A stretch of 64,000 nucleotides of DNA from Planctomycetota bacterium (GCA_026991575.1 JALXBF010000183.1:32653-96652); one strand, 5' to 3'; shown: positions 44,548-54,512, numbered from the stretch's first letter. The notes: generated by a model from the sequence alone, not told the origin. A program made the numbers and translations.

Positions 44548-44832
44548 CTACAGAACCTCCCGTGGTATGACGATCAGAACAAACCGGGGGGACAACCAGA
44601 CAATTCGGGCAGGCCACGTTGAGTTTAGCAGAAATCCCACCGACAGGCTATCCTGCAGCACGCGAACTGCGCAGCACTGGTCCGACTCAGCCGCTGCGCG
44701 CGGCGCACCAGAGGCCGACAGGTTCACTTGCTCTGGGGGGCAATCGCGCCCGCCGACCCGTGCCCAACTGCATCATTGCCACCTAGCGGCACGCGTGCCG
44801 GTGGCGCCTGGCCAACCGACGCACGCCGGGCA

Positions 44833-47610
44833 TCAGCGCGACGCCGGTTTCAGAGGAGCAGCTACGGCGTACGGGGAATAGCCCGGGAGCAGGCGGTCCA
44901 CGAACAGGGGGCTACCGTCTGTATCGTAGACCAGCACCGGCTTTGCGGGCCCAAATGGCCACCCCGCCGCCCAGATCAGCGGGTCGTCGACCGAGACGGA
45001 CGCATGCGGAGACGTTCGGGTGCCCAGGACGAGGTCGAACCGAAGCGAGGTCCGCCGAGGTCGTCGTGCCTTGTCAGGTGCCAGGCCGTCCGGCGACAGC
45101 CGGACGTCCCATAGCACCTCATCTGCGAAGAGCGAACCGGGCACCGACAGATCCGCGATCGTTGTCGGCAGCCTGTCGTGGGATAGCTGGTAGCGACGAG
45201 CCGCGACAGAGGCGACCGCTACCCGAAGCGCACGCTCAGCAACCCAGCTGGCCACGACCGCGCGTCGGAAGGAGTCGGCAAGGTCCTCGAGGAACTGCGC
45301 TTCGGCGGCGTTCAACAACGGGTGGTCCTGGTTTGCGGGGTCCGAAAGTGTCCGGTGGAAGAACTGTTCGGGACGAGATGCTGAGAGGCGACGCAGACGC
45401 GGCAGCCGGCCGGGTCCGGTGGCGATCCCGCGGTTCTGCCAGATCGTCTCGGTGTAGTTCAGAACATCGTCCAATAGCGCGCTGGCCAACGCAGCGAGTC
45501 TGCGACGCTCACACGGCAGAAAGCTCAGCGGCATGAATCGCCTGACAAGAACGAGCGACTCAGCCGCTGAGGCTCGAAGACTCCTCTGGATCAGTTCGGC
45601 TGGCCAGCGCCGTGCCAGTAGCGTTTGTGACAGTTGCTCAAGCACCTCCTCCGGCACCGCTTCCGTACTCCAGACCATGGCCACGATCAAGCTCAGGCAC
45701 CTGATCCTCGCCGCGGCTGCGGCAACGGGCGAGGTCGCACGGGTGCGAACTGCTGCATCAGCCACCGCAAGGGCGAGGTCCATCACCGAGACGGCCGTCC
45801 GATAGTGTCCCTCAAGCCAGAGCGCGGCCGCGTAGTGCCAGAGCAAACCGTCAACTGCCCAAGGGCTCCTTAGCCGTTGCGGTTCGTGTTGGAGTTCCTC
45901 TATCCACTGGTTCAGCCGGTGGCGGTCGTCGGGATGCTCCTCGAGGAAGCGGAGAAGAGTTCTGCCTGCTTTCTGCCATTGATCGGCCTGAGGCACGGCG
46001 CTGATTCCGGCGCGCTTGCTCAACGCTAACAACTCGGCCTCGACCGCGGCGGGTCGGTGTTCCGCGGTGTAGGCCGTCGCGGCTGCCTCGGAGGCCAGTG
46101 CGGCTGCGAGTCGCGCAAGCTCCTTCGGCAAGGGGAAGTGCCGGTAGGAAGCGTACACGGCGTATTGCGCAAGCAGCGACCCGGCGATCACCAGCACAAC
46201 GGCGACCGGTGCCCAACGCGGACGCCGGCCGTCGAACCGGCAGCGGCTTTGCCACCAGGCCGCCGGCCAGAGGAGGACGGTGACCGCAGCGAGAGGCAAG
46301 GGGAGCACATGGTTGTAGGCTGCCATGAGGACCAGAGCAGCCTGAAGGACGGCCATCGGGATGCCTGCGCACGCGGCGTAGATCATGCGGCCGGTCAGCG
46401 ACACGGCGAGCAGGCCGGTGCTGAATCCGGCTAAGGCGCACGAGAGGGCAAGCGTTCCGATAGGCAACGGGCTGCTGGTCGTGGCCCACAGTTCCGTATT
46501 CAGCCTATAAGTGGTCGGCCTAACGGCAGCGGGGTTTGCCGGCACCACGCCGACGATCACCGACAACAGCATGCCCAGCGCAAGCCACCAGATACAGCGC
46601 ACGGCAAGCAGCGTGCGCAGTTGGACGCCGCAGTCCCGAAGCAGTTGGAGGCTGCCCTGAGCGAGTTCACCCCGCCACACGGCAATGCCGCAGCCGAAGC
46701 CGACTGCGGTCGCCCAGGTGGCCGCGACAATCGACAGAGGGCTGGTCGCGGCGCCAAACGACAGCGCGGTGGCCGGCAGGTCGGCTGCCAGTAGCAGAGC
46801 GATTGCCAGGCACGCAGCCAGAGCAAGTGCCACGACGGCAGCCAAGCCGGCCGGAGCCAGCCGCAGTTCTAACCAGGCCAGTGCGGCCAACGGTCGTGCT
46901 GGGCCGGGCACCGCTACAGCCGTCGTTGTCGGCGCGCTCTCATGTCGATGAAGGCGGCGCAGCAACAGTAGCGCGACGGCCAGCGGGATGAGGATTGCCG
47001 TCGGCCCCCGCCAGCTGTCGCGCAACGGCGCCAGCATGACCGCAGTGGCCACCCACAGCAGCGTACCGGCAACCATTGCCGCAGCGGCTTGCCGCATCAG
47101 CAGGCCGCCGACCAGGCCCCACAGGCCCCCCTGAAGCAGGACTCCCACGGCAAACCAAACCTGGTACCGAAAAGCCGGCGGGTTGCTGGCGCGCTGGGGG
47201 AGCACGTCCAGTTCGGCTGCCTGACCGACGGCAATGAGCAATCCCATCGCAGCGGCAAGCACCAGCGTGCTCAGCGTCGTCCAGAAGAGCTTGCCGGTCA
47301 AGACTTGCCAGCGAGTTGCCCCGGCAACGAGCAGCAACTGCTCGGTGCCATGTTCGCTTTCCTCCGAGACAGCTGCGGCCGTCAGCGCCAGCGCATGGGC
47401 ACCCATTAGCCAGACGGCGAGCGTCACCGGGCTAAGCGGTGACGGGAACCCGTAACTGCGTTGGAGGACCGATGTCAGCACGGCCGCCAGCCAGACCAGC
47501 AGCAGGCTGACCGTCACCGGCCAGTAGCTGCGCGCTTCCTTCCACACAAGCGCGCTGAGCCAGTGTGGCTCACTTGGCGGCGCCGCGGACGAAGCCGTCA
47601 ACGGGTTCAT
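44833..47610 (-). CDS. ABC-2-type permease with long C-terminal extension
   Basis: 925 residues. About twelve membrane helices fill the first 500 residues. ALVWKEARSYWPVTVSLLLVW opens an ABC-2 type permease, and EESEHGTEQLLLVAGATRWQVLTGKLFW is the usual cytoplasmic coupling loop. After the last helix (VVLVIAGSLLAQYAVYASY) comes a soluble, mostly helical domain of about 400 residues rich in Ala, Leu and Arg with no motif I recognise. It follows the ATPase gene with a four-base overlap, so permease and ATPase are one transporter. Substrate unknown; YtrA-linked exporters often respond to wall-active peptides. Confidence 0.85.
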   Translation of the reverse strand: MNPLTASSAAPPSEPHWLSALVWKEARSYWPVTVSLLLVWLAAVLTSVLQRSYGFPSPLSPVTLAVWLMGAHALALTAAAVSEESEHGTEQLLLVAGATRWQVLTGKLFWTTLSTLVLAAAMGLLIAVGQAAELDVLPQRASNPPAFRYQVWFAVGVLLQGGLWGLVGGLLMRQAAAAMVAGTLLWVATAVMLAPLRDSWRGPTAILIPLAVALLLLRRLHRHESAPTTTAVAVPGPARPLAALAWLELRLAPAGLAAVVALALAACLAIALLLAADLPATALSFGAATSPLSIVAATWATAVGFGCGIAVWRGELAQGSLQLLRDCGVQLRTLLAVRCIWWLALGMLLSVIVGVVPANPAAVRPTTYRLNTELWATTSSPLPIGTLALSCALAGFSTGLLAVSLTGRMIYAACAGIPMAVLQAALVLMAAYNHVLPLPLAAVTVLLWPAAWWQSRCRFDGRRPRWAPVAVVLVIAGSLLAQYAVYASYRHFPLPKELARLAAALASEAAATAYTAEHRPAAVEAELLALSKRAGISAVPQADQWQKAGRTLLRFLEEHPDDRHRLNQWIEELQHEPQRLRSPWAVDGLLWHYAAALWLEGHYRTAVSVMDLALAVADAAVRTRATSPVAAAAARIRCLSLIVAMVWSTEAVPEEVLEQLSQTLLARRWPAELIQRSLRASAAESLVLVRRFMPLSFLPCERRRLAALASALLDDVLNYTETIWQNRGIATGPGRLPRLRRLSASRPEQFFHRTLSDPANQDHPLLNAAEAQFLEDLADSFRRAVVASWVAERALRVAVASVAARRYQLSHDRLPTTIADLSVPGSLFADEVLWDVRLSPDGLAPDKARRPRRTSLRFDLVLGTRTSPHASVSVDDPLIWAAGWPFGPAKPVLVYDTDGSPLFVDRLLPGYSPYAVAAPLKPASR

Positions 47611-48608
47611 CTCCGATCTGACTCCCCGGTTGGCTCTGTGGCTGACGATTCAGAACCCGCCGTCGGGGGCGCCGGCTGCTGAGTGTGATCACCGGCGCCC
47701 CGCGACGTCCCCGACAGTGCCCCGCTGATGGCCGCCAGGAAAACATCTTCCAGCGTGGCGGCCGACACGGACGTTGCGGTCACACCTTCGGCTCGCTCAG
47801 CCCGGGCCTCCACGTGTTCAGCCCAGTCGACGATGAGCAGGTCGGCAATGCGGCCCGTGCGCCGGTGTGCGACGACAGTCGGGCCAAGATCGGGCAACGC
47901 GGTCCGGTCATCGCGCAGCACCAGCCGAAGCCACCGGAATCTCGCCAGAAGATCTCGAAGGGGAGCAACGACCACCAGCTGACCTTCGTGTAGAATCGCC
48001 ACGACATCGGCTACCCGCTCCACCTCGTGGATCTCATGACTGGCCAGCAGGACGGTACGTCCGGTGGCGGCAAAGTCCACCATGCTCTCCAGAAACTCAC
48101 GACGAACCGCTGCATCCATGCCCCCTGTGGGCTCATCAAGCACCAGCAGTGGCGGATCGGCGGCCGTGGCCAGGCAGAGCGAAACGAGTGCCCGCTGACC
48201 GCGTGATAGCGTGCGCAGCGGTCGGTTGCCGGGCACACCGAAGCGGTCCAATTCTGAAAGGAACCGACTCAGGTAGCCGTCCGTGCGAAACGATGACAGG
48301 AGCCAACCTGTCTCTGCAGCTGTCATCCACTCATAGAATCGTGGCCGTTCCGGGACGTAGCCGATTTGCCGCCGAATCCGGATGGCATCGCGGCGTGGGT
48401 CCAGCCCAAGGACTCGGGCGGTTCCTCGGTCAGCAGCGACCAGACCGAGCAACACGTGGAGCAATGTGGTCTTGCCGGCGCCGTTTTCGCCCAGGAGGGC
48501 GAAAACAGTGCCCGGCTCGACGCAAAACGACACGTCCCGCAGCGCCTGCACCGTGCCGAAGCGTTTCGTGATATGCTCGACTGTTACGGCCGGATCACGG
48601 CTGGACAC
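47607..48608 (-). CDS. ABC transporter ATP-binding protein
   Basis: 333 residues starting at GTG 48608, whose G overlaps the TAG of the GntR gene. Walker A GENGAGKTT, Q-loop GYVPERPRFYEW, signature LSRGQRALVSLCL (the usual LSGGQ reads LSRGQ), Walker B LLVLDEPTGGMD and the H-loop VLLASHEIHEVE. C-terminal extension of about 100 residues. This is the DrrA/CcmA-like export subfamily, pairing with the adjacent permease. The overlapping genes on both sides make a single operon. Confidence 0.95.
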   Translation of the reverse strand: MSSRDPAVTVEHITKRFGTVQALRDVSFCVEPGTVFALLGENGAGKTTLLHVLLGLVAADRGTARVLGLDPRRDAIRIRRQIGYVPERPRFYEWMTAAETGWLLSSFRTDGYLSRFLSELDRFGVPGNRPLRTLSRGQRALVSLCLATAADPPLLVLDEPTGGMDAAVRREFLESMVDFAATGRTVLLASHEIHEVERVADVVAILHEGQLVVVAPLRDLLARFRWLRLVLRDDRTALPDLGPTVVAHRRTGRIADLLIVDWAEHVEARAERAEGVTATSVSAATLEDVFLAAISGALSGTSRGAGDHTQQPAPPTAGSESSATEPTGESDRR

Positions 48609-49036
48609 TAGCTCGCTCCTCCGCCCTGCTCGGGCCGTTCGCTACGGCGATGTTCTTGGCCGTTGAGCGTCGCCATGAGATCGCGGAGCATGGTCTTGAG
48701 TTCCTGCGGGGTGATGCCACTGCGCAGCGCGTCACGCAGAGCCGACTCCAGGCGTCGCCGCACGAACTCGTCCCGCTGACGCCGGCATCGCTCGCGGACA
48801 CCCTCAGCGACGGCCAGGCCCGTGCCACGCACGGGTTGGAGGATGCCCTGGTCCTGTAGTTGGCGGTAGGCCCGCTGGACCGTGTTCGGGTTGACCAGGA
48901 GCTCTCGCGAGACTTCACGGACAGAGGGCACCAGCTCTCCCGGCTGCAGGAGCCCGTCGGCAACGGCCGAGACGACCTGCCGCACGATCTGCTCGTAGAT
49001 CGGCACGTCATCTTGGAGATCAAGCCGGAAGATCAT
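48608..49036 (-). CDS. GntR-family (YtrA-type) transcriptional regulator
   Basis: 142 residues. N-terminal winged helix: YEQIVRQVVSAVADGLLQPGELVPSVREVSRELLVNPNTVQRAYRQLQDQGILQPVRGTG, the exact GntR pattern. The short helical C-terminal part without a ligand domain marks the YtrA subgroup, which represses its own operon with a nearby ABC transporter. Its promoter carries an inverted repeat listed separately. ATG 49036 follows GGGAGGGCCCC. Confidence 0.93.
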   Translation of the reverse strand: MIFRLDLQDDVPIYEQIVRQVVSAVADGLLQPGELVPSVREVSRELLVNPNTVQRAYRQLQDQGILQPVRGTGLAVAEGVRERCRRQRDEFVRRRLESALRDALRSGITPQELKTMLRDLMATLNGQEHRRSERPEQGGGAS

Positions 49037-49063
49037 GGGGCCCTCCCGTGTCCCAGTTCACTA

Positions 49064-49085
49064 GTGTTATAGCATGGTAGAACAC
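49064..49085. promoter_or_regulatory. Inverted-repeat operator of the YtrA-type repressor
   Basis: GTGTTATAGCATGGTAGAACAC is an almost perfect 22-base palindrome: nine of eleven pairs match (mismatches at 49069/49080 and 49072/49077). It overlaps the -10 box and most of the spacer of the promoter at 49066-49094. YtrA-type repressors are known to bind such operators over core promoters. Confidence 0.7.
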
Positions 49086-49094
49086 CCCCGTCAA
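49066..49094 (-). promoter_or_regulatory. Promoter of the GntR-ABC operon
   Basis: On the minus strand TTGACG (49094-49089), a 17-base spacer and TATAAC (49071-49066), each one base from consensus. Transcription would start near 49059, giving a leader of about 22 bases. Confidence 0.75.
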
Positions 49095-49593
49095 GTCCGC
49101 GCGTACTCTACGAACCGATCGATTCCAGCCGGACCAGCGGGCGTTCCCTCGCAACGGACCGTGCGTGCGGTGCTCATGGGACAGCGGGCAGCAAGCGCCG
49201 GGGGAGCGATGGACACACAGCCCCAGCGTTTCCTGGAGGGCGTCTGGCCAGGATGGTGGCACTATGCGGAGGAGCTATTTGGAGCAGCTCCGGAACAGGG
49301 GGACGGCTCGGCCCTTGCGTGCGCGACCCGGAGCGGGCCGTCGCAGCGCGAAGCGGGGGACTGGTGGACGGGTGCTCCCGAGCGGGGCCAGCCCGGGCGG
49401 GTGCCGGTCGGGTAGAGTCGGTGAGGGAGCGCACAGGGGGACATTTTCCCGAACGCAAGGCTGCCTGAACCGCGGCCGCATGGTATTTTTTCCGCGCGGT
49501 GCCTCGGCCGGGACCGCCAATAGCCTGCACCGTTAAGGCGCAGCGTGCTAGGATGGGAAGCACGACGAAGCTGCAGCGAGAGGAGTGCCTACC
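49095..49593. other. Gap upstream of the SMP-30/FG-GAP gene
   Basis: About 500 bases. Short ORFs on both strands overlap one another and lack motifs. A TAGGAT (49550-49555) could be a -10 box for the following gene, but no fitting -35 was found. Confidence 0.4.
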
Positions 49594-51675
49594 ATGCGCC
49601 AAAGCCGTTCCTGGACAGATCGTCTCTTGTTGATCGCGGCTGTTGCGGTGCTTCCGAGCGTAGTCGGTTTTTGGGTCGTCGCCTCTCACGACGGGGCCTC
49701 ATGGGCGGCGCCGCCTGCCGATCGCGGTGGTGTCCACCTCGAGCTTCTGTATGAGGACCCGAAAGCGTTCTTCGAGGGCCCGGCGTGGGACCCGGTGACC
49801 GGCACGCTGTACTTTACCGCCTTCTATCGCGGCAACAGCAAGGTCCTGGCCTGGCGCGATGGCAAGGTGTTCACTGTCATCGATGAGTCCAAGGGCATCA
49901 ACGGGTTGTTCGTGTCCCGGCGCGGTGGGCTGATCGGGTGCCAGGGCCAGACCGGCAGAATCGTCCGGATTACGTTTGACGAGAATGGCCGGCCCGAGCT
50001 TCGGGTTGTGGCTGACGGCTATGGTGGCCAGAGGTTCCAGCGACCGAACGATCTGGTCGAGGACGCTCGCGGCGGCATCTACTTCACGGATCCCGCCCCT
50101 GACCCGGCGAAGAGCGCCGTCTACTACATCCGGCCCGACGGGGCGGTTGAGCGGCTGATCACCGGGCTGGCCTTTCCCAACGGCATCTACGTTGCCAAAG
50201 GGGGCCATCATCTGTTGATTTCTGAGAGTCGTCAGAAGTGGGTGCATCGCTATCGGATTGATCCGGTTAGCGGCGCGGTCGTCGGGAAAGGGGAGCGGTT
50301 CTTTAAGCCCAAGGATGGCAGGGACGAGCCGTGCGACGGGATGACCATGGACCAGCACGGCAATTACTACTTCACCGGTTGGGGGGGCGTGTGGGTGGTG
50401 AGCCCCGGTGGCAAGCTGCTGGAGCGGATCCCCGTCCCGGAGTTCGTGTCCAACGTGACCTTTGGGGGGCCCGAAGGCAAGACCTTGTATCTGACCTGTC
50501 GGGGCAAAGTCTACGCCGTGCGTCGTGCGGTGAAGGGCTGGGAGCCGGCGTCGCGGCACCGCTTCACGGGCAAGGAGCCGTTGAAGTTTAGGGTCGTGCA
50601 GCTCGATACGCACTTCCGCGCCGAGGGAGTGGCGGTGGCCGACGTTGATCGTGATGGCCGCATGGACGTGCTGGCCGGCGAAGTCTGGTACCGGGCTCCT
50701 GACTGGAAGCGGTACGAGATCGCTCCGCCTGGCCAGTACGACCCGCGGCGCGGTTACAGCGAGTGCTTTGGCGGCTTTGCCGACGATTTCAACGGCGATG
50801 GCTACCCTGATTTCCTCTCCATTCCGTTTCCGGGCAAGGCGTGTTACTGGTACGAGAATCCGCGCGATCCGAACAAGCACTGGCCGAAGCATCTGGTCTG
50901 GCACAGCTCGACCAACGAGACGCCCATCTACGGCCGCTTGCTAGCCACGGGCAAGCAGCTGGTGATGGGCTGGCAGCCACGAGGCGAGCAGCGCAACGGT
51001 TATATGGCCTACTTCATCCCGCGGGGTCCCGAGGCGAACTCCTGGCAGGAGCACACCATTGATGGCCCGGGCGTGCCAGGTACATTCCGCTTCTACCACG
51101 GGCTCGGCATTGGCGACGTCAACGGCGATGGCCGCAACGACGTGATCATCCCGGACGGCTGGTGGGAGCAACCGGAGGATCCGGCCAGCTCGCCGTGGCC
51201 CTTCCACCGCGCGCCGCTTGGCCCCCCCTGTGCAAACATGTACGCCTACGACCTCAACGGTGACGGCCTCAACGACATCATCAGCAGTTCTGCGCACGGT
51301 TACGGCATCTGGTGGTTCGAACAGAGGCGAACTGCGGATGGGGCGATCCAGTGGGTGCAGCATCTGATCGACGATTCCTATTCCCAGACCCACGCGCTCC
51401 TTCTGGTCGACATGGACGGCGACGGTACGAAGGACTTGGTAACCGGCAAACGCTACTTTGCACACCAGGGTCGGGACCCCGGCGGATTCGAGCCCGTGGT
51501 GCTGTACTGGTACCGCGTCAGCCGCAAGGGGAATCAACCGGTGTTTGAGCGGCACCTGATCGCGCTAGGCGTCGGGATCGGCACCCAGTTTACTGTGACC
51601 GACATCAACGGCGACGGCAAGCTTGACATCGCCGTGGCGAATAAACGCGGGGTACATGTTGTTCTCCAGCAATAA
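49594..51675 (+). CDS. Exported SMP-30/gluconolactonase-like propeller with C-terminal FG-GAP/VCBS repeats
   Basis: 693 residues from ATG 49594 (GAGAGGAG upstream). A signal anchor (RLLLIAAVAVLPSVVGFWVVAS) is followed by a propeller of the SMP-30/gluconolactonase type: FFEGPAWDPVTGTLYFT, RPNDLVEDARGGIYFTDPA, LAFPNGIYV and DGMTMDQHGNYYFT. The second half (about 335-690) holds FG-GAP/VCBS-like repeats with Asp-rich loops (DVDRDGRMDV, DFNGDGYPDF, DVNGDGRNDV, DLNGDGLNDI, DMDGDGTKDL, DINGDGKLDI), probable calcium sites. Lactonase or sugar-binding activity is possible; metal-site residues were not confirmed. Confidence 0.88.
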   Translation: MRQSRSWTDRLLLIAAVAVLPSVVGFWVVASHDGASWAAPPADRGGVHLELLYEDPKAFFEGPAWDPVTGTLYFTAFYRGNSKVLAWRDGKVFTVIDESKGINGLFVSRRGGLIGCQGQTGRIVRITFDENGRPELRVVADGYGGQRFQRPNDLVEDARGGIYFTDPAPDPAKSAVYYIRPDGAVERLITGLAFPNGIYVAKGGHHLLISESRQKWVHRYRIDPVSGAVVGKGERFFKPKDGRDEPCDGMTMDQHGNYYFTGWGGVWVVSPGGKLLERIPVPEFVSNVTFGGPEGKTLYLTCRGKVYAVRRAVKGWEPASRHRFTGKEPLKFRVVQLDTHFRAEGVAVADVDRDGRMDVLAGEVWYRAPDWKRYEIAPPGQYDPRRGYSECFGGFADDFNGDGYPDFLSIPFPGKACYWYENPRDPNKHWPKHLVWHSSTNETPIYGRLLATGKQLVMGWQPRGEQRNGYMAYFIPRGPEANSWQEHTIDGPGVPGTFRFYHGLGIGDVNGDGRNDVIIPDGWWEQPEDPASSPWPFHRAPLGPPCANMYAYDLNGDGLNDIISSSAHGYGIWWFEQRRTADGAIQWVQHLIDDSYSQTHALLLVDMDGDGTKDLVTGKRYFAHQGRDPGGFEPVVLYWYRVSRKGNQPVFERHLIALGVGIGTQFTVTDINGDGKLDIAVANKRGVHVVLQQ

Positions 51676-51781
51676 CTCGCCCGGTGGGCCACTGCCGGGG
51701 CTGCCCGCGTTGAGCGGGGGAGCTGGGCTGGCGCGCTAGTGGTATTCTGATCGGGACTCGGTTTGTTCAGGAGAGCGTGAC

Positions 51782-53539
51782 ATGGCAGGTTGGTCTGTCT
51801 CGAGAGGCCTCCGCGCAGCGGTGGCCACGGTCGTGGCGCTCGTTACCGTCGTCGGAACGTCTGTTGCGGCCGAGTGGGGGCGCTTTCTGCCGGAAGACTG
51901 CGATGTGGCGATCGTGGTCAAGGGCACGGAACCGGTCCTACGCGCCGTCGAAGCGTATGGCGATCAGATCCTGGCGGGCCTGGGGCTCCAGATCCGCTCG
52001 TCGCTGGAGCTGGCACTGGCCACCGCACTGGGGACATCCCAGTGGGATGGCCTGGCAGAGAACGGCGTAGTTCTGTTTGCCTACGACGACGCCCGGCAGC
52101 TGACCAGTGCTCGGGCATCGTGGATTGCAGCGCAGGTGGCGAACTACGAGCTGTTCATCCGGTCTCTTTTTCCGATCGGGGACGACGCCGCTGGCGAGAC
52201 CGAGCAGCTCGACGGGCCAATCACTCGTATCACGTATGCCGGAAAGGCCTATTTCGTCGCCAAGGTTGACGATTTCGCGGTGATCGCGCGCAACGAGGCC
52301 ACTTTACGATCCCTGCTTGCCGGCAAGCTGAAGCGTCCTGTCCTTGCTCCAGCTGCTGCGGACGTACTCCAGCAGCACGTTTTCGGGGTCTACGCCAACG
52401 TGCGCCGGCTGCTGAAGCGGTTTGAAGGCGAGCTGGAGATGGTCAAAGCCCAGTTGCAGTTGATGGCACAGCTGGCTGCCCAGCAGCAGCAACAGCAGGT
52501 CGACGGCCAGCCGCAACTGGGGCAAGCGCAGGAGCTAGCGGGTACGTTTGGAGATTTCATCGCGCGGCTCGGCGAGGTCTCCTACGTCACGTTTGGTGCC
52601 AGCGCGGCCGGCGGTTTGTTGACAGCTGACATAGCCGTGCAACCGGTAGCAGACAGCAAACTTGCTGAGTTCATTGGCTCCGTAGGGAAGCAGGTCGACA
52701 CATCTGAGCTTGAGCAGCTTCCGGCGGGCGCACACGCGTACTACGCGTTCCCACTGACCGATTCGGCTGCGGCTACGTGGGCCAGCTGGTTGATTCCCTA
52801 TGACGCACAGCACTTGCAGCGTCGACTCTGGCAGGAGCACCTAGAGGAACTGGCTCGTGCGGGTCTTCGGTCGGTTCTGGAAGCGATCTGGCTCGATCCT
52901 GAAGAGGGGATCCGATCGCTGGTCGTCGTGCGCACTGAGGATGCCAGAGCCGGCGCGGAGGCGATGACGAGATGGTACGAGGACCTTGCCAAAGATGCGG
53001 GCAAGGGAAAGGGGCCCTACAAGTCGGTCGTCGTGCGCCGTGGTGCCGTTCTGGTTGGCGATGCCACGCTGGATGAAATCAAGGCAACGCTGTCTGACCA
53101 GCTCCTGGAGACGCTGCGCCAGATCGAGCAGGCTACTGGCGGCGGCGGCGTTCGGCTTGTCCGCGCCGAGCAGGTGGTGCTTGTCGGAGCGGTGGCAGGG
53201 CACGTGGTCCTGGTGACTGCCTCCAGCCGCGACGCTGCGGTGTCGACCATCGAGCAGTTCATGGCGGATACGCAGCGGTTGTCGCGTGACCCAGCAGCAG
53301 CAAACGTGCTGAAGGCCTTGGGCGGCAAGAGTGCTGGCGCGTTGCTGATGGATGTAGGCCGGCTGGCCGGAGCGTACATGGCTCAAGCGCCGATCGTGCA
53401 GCCGGCGTACTTGGGGCTGTCCGGGCGAATGGTTGACGCCACTGCCACGGTTCGGCTGGTGCTGCCTGCCGCTTCCATCACCCAAGTGCTCCAGATCGGG
53501 GCGGCAGCCCTCGGAGGCCAGGCTCCCCTGGTTGACTAG
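51782..53539 (+). CDS. Exported protein of unknown function, paralogue A
   Basis: 585 residues. Signal peptide (VATVVALVTVVGTSVAA), then a long alpha/beta protein starting FLPEDCDVAIVVKGTEPVLRAVE. Features include VVLFAYDD, a poly-Gln coil around residue 235 (AAQQQQQQV), and repeated strands such as VLLMDVGRLAG. It has no enzyme motif. The gene at 55442 has the same opening layout (PDDARLALALRRPADLLARVQAY, AVIFGYDD), length and ending, so they look like distant paralogues. This type resembles DUF3352-like secreted proteins, an uncertain call. RBS CAGGAGAG precedes the ATG. Confidence 0.75.
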   Translation: MAGWSVSRGLRAAVATVVALVTVVGTSVAAEWGRFLPEDCDVAIVVKGTEPVLRAVEAYGDQILAGLGLQIRSSLELALATALGTSQWDGLAENGVVLFAYDDARQLTSARASWIAAQVANYELFIRSLFPIGDDAAGETEQLDGPITRITYAGKAYFVAKVDDFAVIARNEATLRSLLAGKLKRPVLAPAAADVLQQHVFGVYANVRRLLKRFEGELEMVKAQLQLMAQLAAQQQQQQVDGQPQLGQAQELAGTFGDFIARLGEVSYVTFGASAAGGLLTADIAVQPVADSKLAEFIGSVGKQVDTSELEQLPAGAHAYYAFPLTDSAAATWASWLIPYDAQHLQRRLWQEHLEELARAGLRSVLEAIWLDPEEGIRSLVVVRTEDARAGAEAMTRWYEDLAKDAGKGKGPYKSVVVRRGAVLVGDATLDEIKATLSDQLLETLRQIEQATGGGGVRLVRAEQVVLVGAVAGHVVLVTASSRDAAVSTIEQFMADTQRLSRDPAAANVLKALGGKSAGALLMDVGRLAGAYMAQAPIVQPAYLGLSGRMVDATATVRLVLPAASITQVLQIGAAALGGQAPLVD

Positions 53540-53777
53540 CCGTTCGGCCCGCTGCCCAGAGCAGTTCCGAGTGGCGCCGCTGGCCCTGGCGGCACGCGTT
53601 GGCCATCTTGGGTGCCGGGTAGCGGTACCGATCGCGGCCGTTGCCCGGTGCCTGCCGCACTGCCCTCTGCGTCGTTCCCCCTGAGCGCGCGTAGAATGTA
53701 CGCATCCGGTGGTGGGCCGCGGGCGCGTGGCTCGCGGCACGAGTTCCTGCGGTTGGCCCAACGACGGGGGAAGAGCT

Positions 53778-54398
53778 ATGGCGTATACGCTTCCCGAGCT
53801 GCCCTACCCGTACGATGCGCTGGAGCCGCACATCGATCGCACGACGATGGAGATCCACCACACCCGCCACCACAAGGGCTATGTGGATAACCTGAACAAA
53901 GCGATCGAAAAGGCTCCTGCGGAGTTCCAGAACCTTGCCATCGAGGACCTGCTCCGGCAAATTGATCGCATTCCCGAGGAGATTCGCACGGCGGTGCGCA
54001 ACCACGGCGGCGGCCACGCGAACCACAGCCTTTTCTGGGTGATCATGTCACCGCAGGGGGGAGGCCAACCCAGCGGGCCGCTGGCCGATGCGATCAACCG
54101 GACCTTCGGCAGCTTCGACGCGTTCAAGGAGAAGTTCACGGCTACGGCCGTCGGGCACTTCGGGTCCGGATGGGGCTGGCTTTGTGTCGACGGTTCAGGC
54201 AACCTGATCGTGAAATCCACCCCGAACCAGGACAGCCCCTACATGGAAGGGCTGACCCCGATCCTTGGCATCGACGTCTGGGAGCACGCTTACTACTTGA
54301 AGTACCAGAACAAGCGTGCCGAGTACGTGAACAACTGGTGGAACGTGGTGAATTGGTCAGAAGTGCAGCGCCGCTACGAGGCGTGCGCGAAGTCGTAG
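53778..54398 (+). CDS. sod: Superoxide dismutase, Fe/Mn family
   Basis: 206 residues; start moved to ATG 53778 (GGGGGAAGAGCT upstream) where homology begins, [20 protein letters not shown]. Metal ligands are all seen: His in [13 protein letters not shown], His in [10 protein letters not shown], and Asp/His in [18 protein letters not shown] is the family middle motif. It converts superoxide to oxygen and peroxide in the cytoplasm. The choice between Mn and Fe is not clear by eye. A strong terminator follows at 54442. Codon use fits its neighbours. Confidence 0.96.
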   Translation: MAYTLPELPYPYDALEPHIDRTTMEIHHTRHHKGYVDNLNKAIEKAPAEFQNLAIEDLLRQIDRIPEEIRTAVRNHGGGHANHSLFWVIMSPQGGGQPSGPLADAINRTFGSFDAFKEKFTATAVGHFGSGWGWLCVDGSGNLIVKSTPNQDSPYMEGLTPILGIDVWEHAYYLKYQNKRAEYVNNWWNVVNWSEVQRRYEACAKS

Positions 54399-54441
54399 GC
54401 TGCGAAGCTCTCTGTGTGCGACCAGGTAGGCAGATTCGCGA

Positions 54442-54467
54442 GCGGGAGCCTGCGGCTCCCGCTTTTC
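54442..54467 (+). terminator. Rho-independent terminator after sod
   Basis: Perfect 9-bp stem GCGGGAGCC/GGCTCCCGC with a 3-base loop, then TTTTCGTT, 43 bases after the sod stop and before the next gene. Confidence 0.85.
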
Positions 54468-54512
54468 GTTACTTGTCGGGAACCACCATGGCAAAGAGGG
54501 GCAGCCAGCTGG

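Noticed and set aside
49699-50904. Minus-strand ORF of 401 residues
   Set aside because: Complement of the SMP-30/FG-GAP gene, which has clear domains in its own frame.
52484-52498. CAG/CAA repeat in paralogue A
   Set aside because: Short poly-Gln run inside a coding coil; too short to count as a separate repeat element.
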